Of a DNA stretch of 64,000 bases, positions 62,043 through 64,000 are shown piece by piece (positions within the stretch are counted from its first letter, which is position 1; each line of letters starts with the position of its first letter). The position numbers were made by a program, and so were the translations under genes. Source of the DNA: Sphingosinicella sp. BN140058 (lineage in GTDB: Bacteria > Pseudomonadota > Alphaproteobacteria > Sphingomonadales > Sphingomonadaceae); the NCBI RefSeq assembly GCF_004135585.1, contig NZ_CP035501.1, positions 1,413,001 through 1,477,000 on the forward strand. The letters are read 5' to 3'. Below the pieces are notes generated by a model. It did no database searches, had not been told where the DNA came from, and saw only the letters and a list, made by a program, of their open reading frames with translations.

Positions 62043-62927
62043 GTGAATAAGAAGCTGCGCATCAACTGGGACGACCTGCGGCTTTTCCTTGAGATCGCGC
62101 GCGCCGGAACGTTGACCGCCGCCGCCGAGCGGCTGGGGCTCAGTCAACCCACTGCCGGCCGACGGTTGCGCGCGTTGGAACGGGACATCGGCGCCGCCTT
62201 GTTCCAGCGCAGCGCCGGCGGCTTTCGCCTGACGGACGAAGGCGAGGCGATGTTTGCCCATGTCGAGCGGATGGAAGAGGATTCGATCGCACTCGAGCGG
62301 AAACTGCTCGGCGGCGCCCGCGGCCTCGAAGGGGTGCTGCGGCTTTCGGCTTCCGACTGGTTCGCGACCAGGATCCTTGCCACGCCGCTCGCTGGTTTCG
62401 CAACCGCCAATCCGCGCATGACGATCGAGCTGCTGACCGACTCGCGCCTGCTCGATCTCGGCAGGCGCGAAGCGGATCTCGTCTTCCGCTTCGTTCCGTT
62501 AGGCGGCGCGGACATCGTCCAGCGGCGGTTCGTCCGTATCGCCTACGGCGCCTATGCGGCCGCTTCCTACATCGATCGCTGCGGCGATCCGGCGGCGAGC
62601 GCAGACGGCGCCGGTCATCGGCTGATCACCCTCGATGCCGCTCTCGATCAGGCCGCCGACCTCGCCTGGCTGCGCGGCCGCTGGCCCAGGGCCCGGCTCT
62701 CTTTCCGCAGCAACAATCGAGAGGCGCAAGGCGCAGCCTGCGTCCACGGCGGCGGCATTGCCGTGCTGCCGCGGGTGATCGGCGACGGGCTCCCTCTGGT
62801 GCACCTTTCCGGAGAGGCACCGCCAGGCCGCGACGTCTGGATCGGCTACCATCAGGATCTGAGACGTCTGCAGCGCCTGCGCACGCTCGTCGATCACCTG
62901 ACCGCAACCGTACCGCGCGAGATCTGA
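62043..62927 (+). CDS. LysR-family transcriptional regulator
   Basis: 294 residues from GTG 62043 (no clear ribosome site). N-terminal winged helix-turn-helix INWDDLRLFLEIARAGTLTAAAERLGLSQPTAGRRLRALERDIG, then the effector-binding domain (~95-290: GVLRLSASDWFATRILATPLAGF, DLVFRFVPLGG). Divergent from the oxidoreductase, a standard regulator-target pair. The inducer is unknown. Convergent with the secreted repeat protein 17 bp away. Confidence 0.9.
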   Translation: MNKKLRINWDDLRLFLEIARAGTLTAAAERLGLSQPTAGRRLRALERDIGAALFQRSAGGFRLTDEGEAMFAHVERMEEDSIALERKLLGGARGLEGVLRLSASDWFATRILATPLAGFATANPRMTIELLTDSRLLDLGRREADLVFRFVPLGGADIVQRRFVRIAYGAYAAASYIDRCGDPAASADGAGHRLITLDAALDQAADLAWLRGRWPRARLSFRSNNREAQGAACVHGGGIAVLPRVIGDGLPLVHLSGEAPPGRDVWIGYHQDLRRLQRLRTLVDHLTATVPREI

Positions 62928-62943
62928 CGGCCGGGATCAGCCG

Positions 62944-63792
62944 TTACAGCTGGTTTCGCGCGTAGCAGCGCACCTTTGCGGCGACACCGGTGCCGCTGGC
63001 ATGCCGGGCCTGCAGCACCCAGCGATTGACACCGTTCGCATCGGCGCCCGGCAGGATGGTCACGCTTTCGCCGCCCCCGTTGAACGCGCCGCTGATCTCC
63101 GTGAAATAGCAGAAGGAGTCGAACAGCGGCGCCAGCATCACGTTCTGATTGGGCAGGGAGACATATTCTCCGGCCTGCCCCGGCGTTCCGGTGCCGTTCG
63201 GGCCGATGAACCGTGCGACCCGGCCGCTCTGCGGCTTGCCGACGAAGAAACTGTGGGCACCGACGCCGAGCTGTTTCTGGCAGCTGTGGAGGACGAGGGT
63301 GGAAGGCCCGAACGGATCGCCGGATTGGTTGATCGTGATGCGCTCGCCCCAGCCGCGCAGCGCGCCGGTGACCAACGTGATCACCGTTGCGGCGTCGCCC
63401 CACCAGGCATTGCGCGGAAAGGTGTCGACGCAGCCGTTGCCGGGATTGTCGGCGGTGGCGCTGAACTCCTCGCTGCTCCAGCGTTCGGACCCGGCCGGCG
63501 CCTTGATCTCCGATCGCGGGAAGCAGCGTGCCCAGGCGGACACATCCTGCTGTTGCGACTGCCCTTCGAGCTGCCAATTGCCGTTCACCACCCGGATTCG
63601 GATACGCTCGCCATAGCCACGGAACTTGCCGGCGACCCGCGTCAGGTAACAATAGTTATCGGCAGCGCTCAACATCTTCTGCGGCGCGCTACCGTTCACA
63701 CCTTGGTTCCACTGGAATAAAGAATCCGCATGCGCCGGACCAGCCAGTGAAAAGCTCGCAGTCAACGCCGCAGCCCTGATGAGATTACCCAT
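62944..63792 (-). CDS. Secreted protein with three internal repeats, function unknown
   Basis: 282 residues from ATG 63792 (GCAGGAGA upstream). Signal peptide GNLIRAAALTASFSLAGPAHA. Three diverged modules of ~80-90 residues are seen, each with the pattern (Y/F)CY(L/F)T-x2-(A/S)G-x-(F/L)-x-G-x-G-E-x-(I/V)-x-I: NYCYLTRVAGKFRGYGERIRI, VITLVTGALRGWGERITI and SFCYFTEISGAFNGGGESVTI, then NxxWxLxxx strands. Cys are spaced for disulfides. Looks like an all-beta extracellular or outer-surface protein, perhaps carbohydrate binding. No family recognised. Confidence 0.7.
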   Translation of the reverse strand: MGNLIRAAALTASFSLAGPAHADSLFQWNQGVNGSAPQKMLSAADNYCYLTRVAGKFRGYGERIRIRVVNGNWQLEGQSQQQDVSAWARCFPRSEIKAPAGSERWSSEEFSATADNPGNGCVDTFPRNAWWGDAATVITLVTGALRGWGERITINQSGDPFGPSTLVLHSCQKQLGVGAHSFFVGKPQSGRVARFIGPNGTGTPGQAGEYVSLPNQNVMLAPLFDSFCYFTEISGAFNGGGESVTILPGADANGVNRWVLQARHASGTGVAAKVRCYARNQL

Positions 63793-64000
63793 TCTCCTGC
63801 TCCCCTGTTGCATTGGCTATGTAGGATGATTTGCAGGCGATGAGTCAAGTCATGACGGGATGCGGTTTTTTCTGCAACTAAAGTTGAAGGACCATGGGCG
63901 GAAAGGCCCGCTTTCCGGGCCGAGCGCGCGTGACGGAGCCTCCACGCTCGTTTAGCATTCCGGCGACGAAGGGATTCTCGCGATTTGATGATCACGACCT
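63793..64000. other. Non-coding right edge
   Basis: About 208 bp after the secreted repeat protein start. A 77-codon minus-strand frame here is Arg-rich, overlaps the promoter side of the secreted gene and has no support. Nothing else recognised. Confidence 0.5.

Noticed and set aside
1..64000. CRISPR array, tRNA, rRNA, insertion sequence or prophage
   Set aside because: No regularly spaced direct repeats, cloverleaf sequence, transposase or phage structural gene was recognised by reading.

Overview
The window looks like chromosome of an alphaproteobacterium of the order Sphingomonadales (Sphingomonas or a close relative). The inference rests on high GC and dense genes, the conserved mutY / dciA / dsbA / dsbA / smc neighbourhood, a large TonB-dependent receptor, an alkaline phosphatase whose catalytic residues match the Sphingomonas SPAP/PafA enzyme, and palindromic intergenic repeats of a sphingomonad style. 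I saw no rRNA, tRNA, CRISPR array, transposase or phage gene.

Layout. 1-11.9 kb: D-amino-acid, cell-wall and amide-bond hydrolysis genes (end of an N-acyl-D-amino-acid deacylase, a DAACS symporter, a PBP4-type DD-carboxypeptidase flanked by two copies of one palindromic repeat, an AmpG-like permease coupled to a serine beta-lactamase-fold hydrolase, a TonB receptor, a Tat-exported penicillin-acylase-type Ntn hydrolase). 11.9-19 kb: an accessory island with a DUF6058-like protein, a P450 with an unusual I-helix, a methyltransferase, a MOSC protein and a ferritin-like protein of the VioB-associated type, followed by small hypothetical genes. 19-33.5 kb: an ABC-F ATPase and a Prs-type PEP-CTERM regulatory operon (glycosyltransferase, PrsK, PrsR, PrsT) that runs on into a DUF4838 protein and a PafA-like phosphatase. 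33.6-36.1 kb: an aromatic amino-acid operon with a Phe-rich leader peptide, a chorismate mutase / type II DAHP synthase fusion and a prephenate dehydratase lacking an ACT domain. 36.2-41.8 kb: metabolic and housekeeping genes, including a macrodomain gene coupled to a glutamine amidotransferase gene.

41.9-45.7 kb holds the most interesting system: a compact, translationally coupled minus-strand operon that looks like a ribosomally made, modified peptide (RiPP) locus. A 31-codon gene encodes a Lys-rich leader-like half followed by a Trp/Cys-rich tail. A large composite hairpin follows it. Then come a secreted NTF2/SnoaL-like protein, a membrane zinc protease (HELGH) with an N-terminal PqqD-like peptide-recognition domain, and a large TPR protein. 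No radical SAM, YcaO or lanthionine enzyme is present.

46-64 kb is mostly core genome: an exported methyltransferase, an MHS-family transporter, a second P450, SMC, two thioredoxin-fold lipoprotein/secreted proteins, DciA, MutY, NudC, a membrane-anchored cytochrome c, a LOG-family protein, an extensin-like protein, an alcohol dehydrogenase-like oxidoreductase with a divergent LysR regulator, and a secreted three-repeat protein. All functional statements come from reading motifs by eye; no database search was possible.
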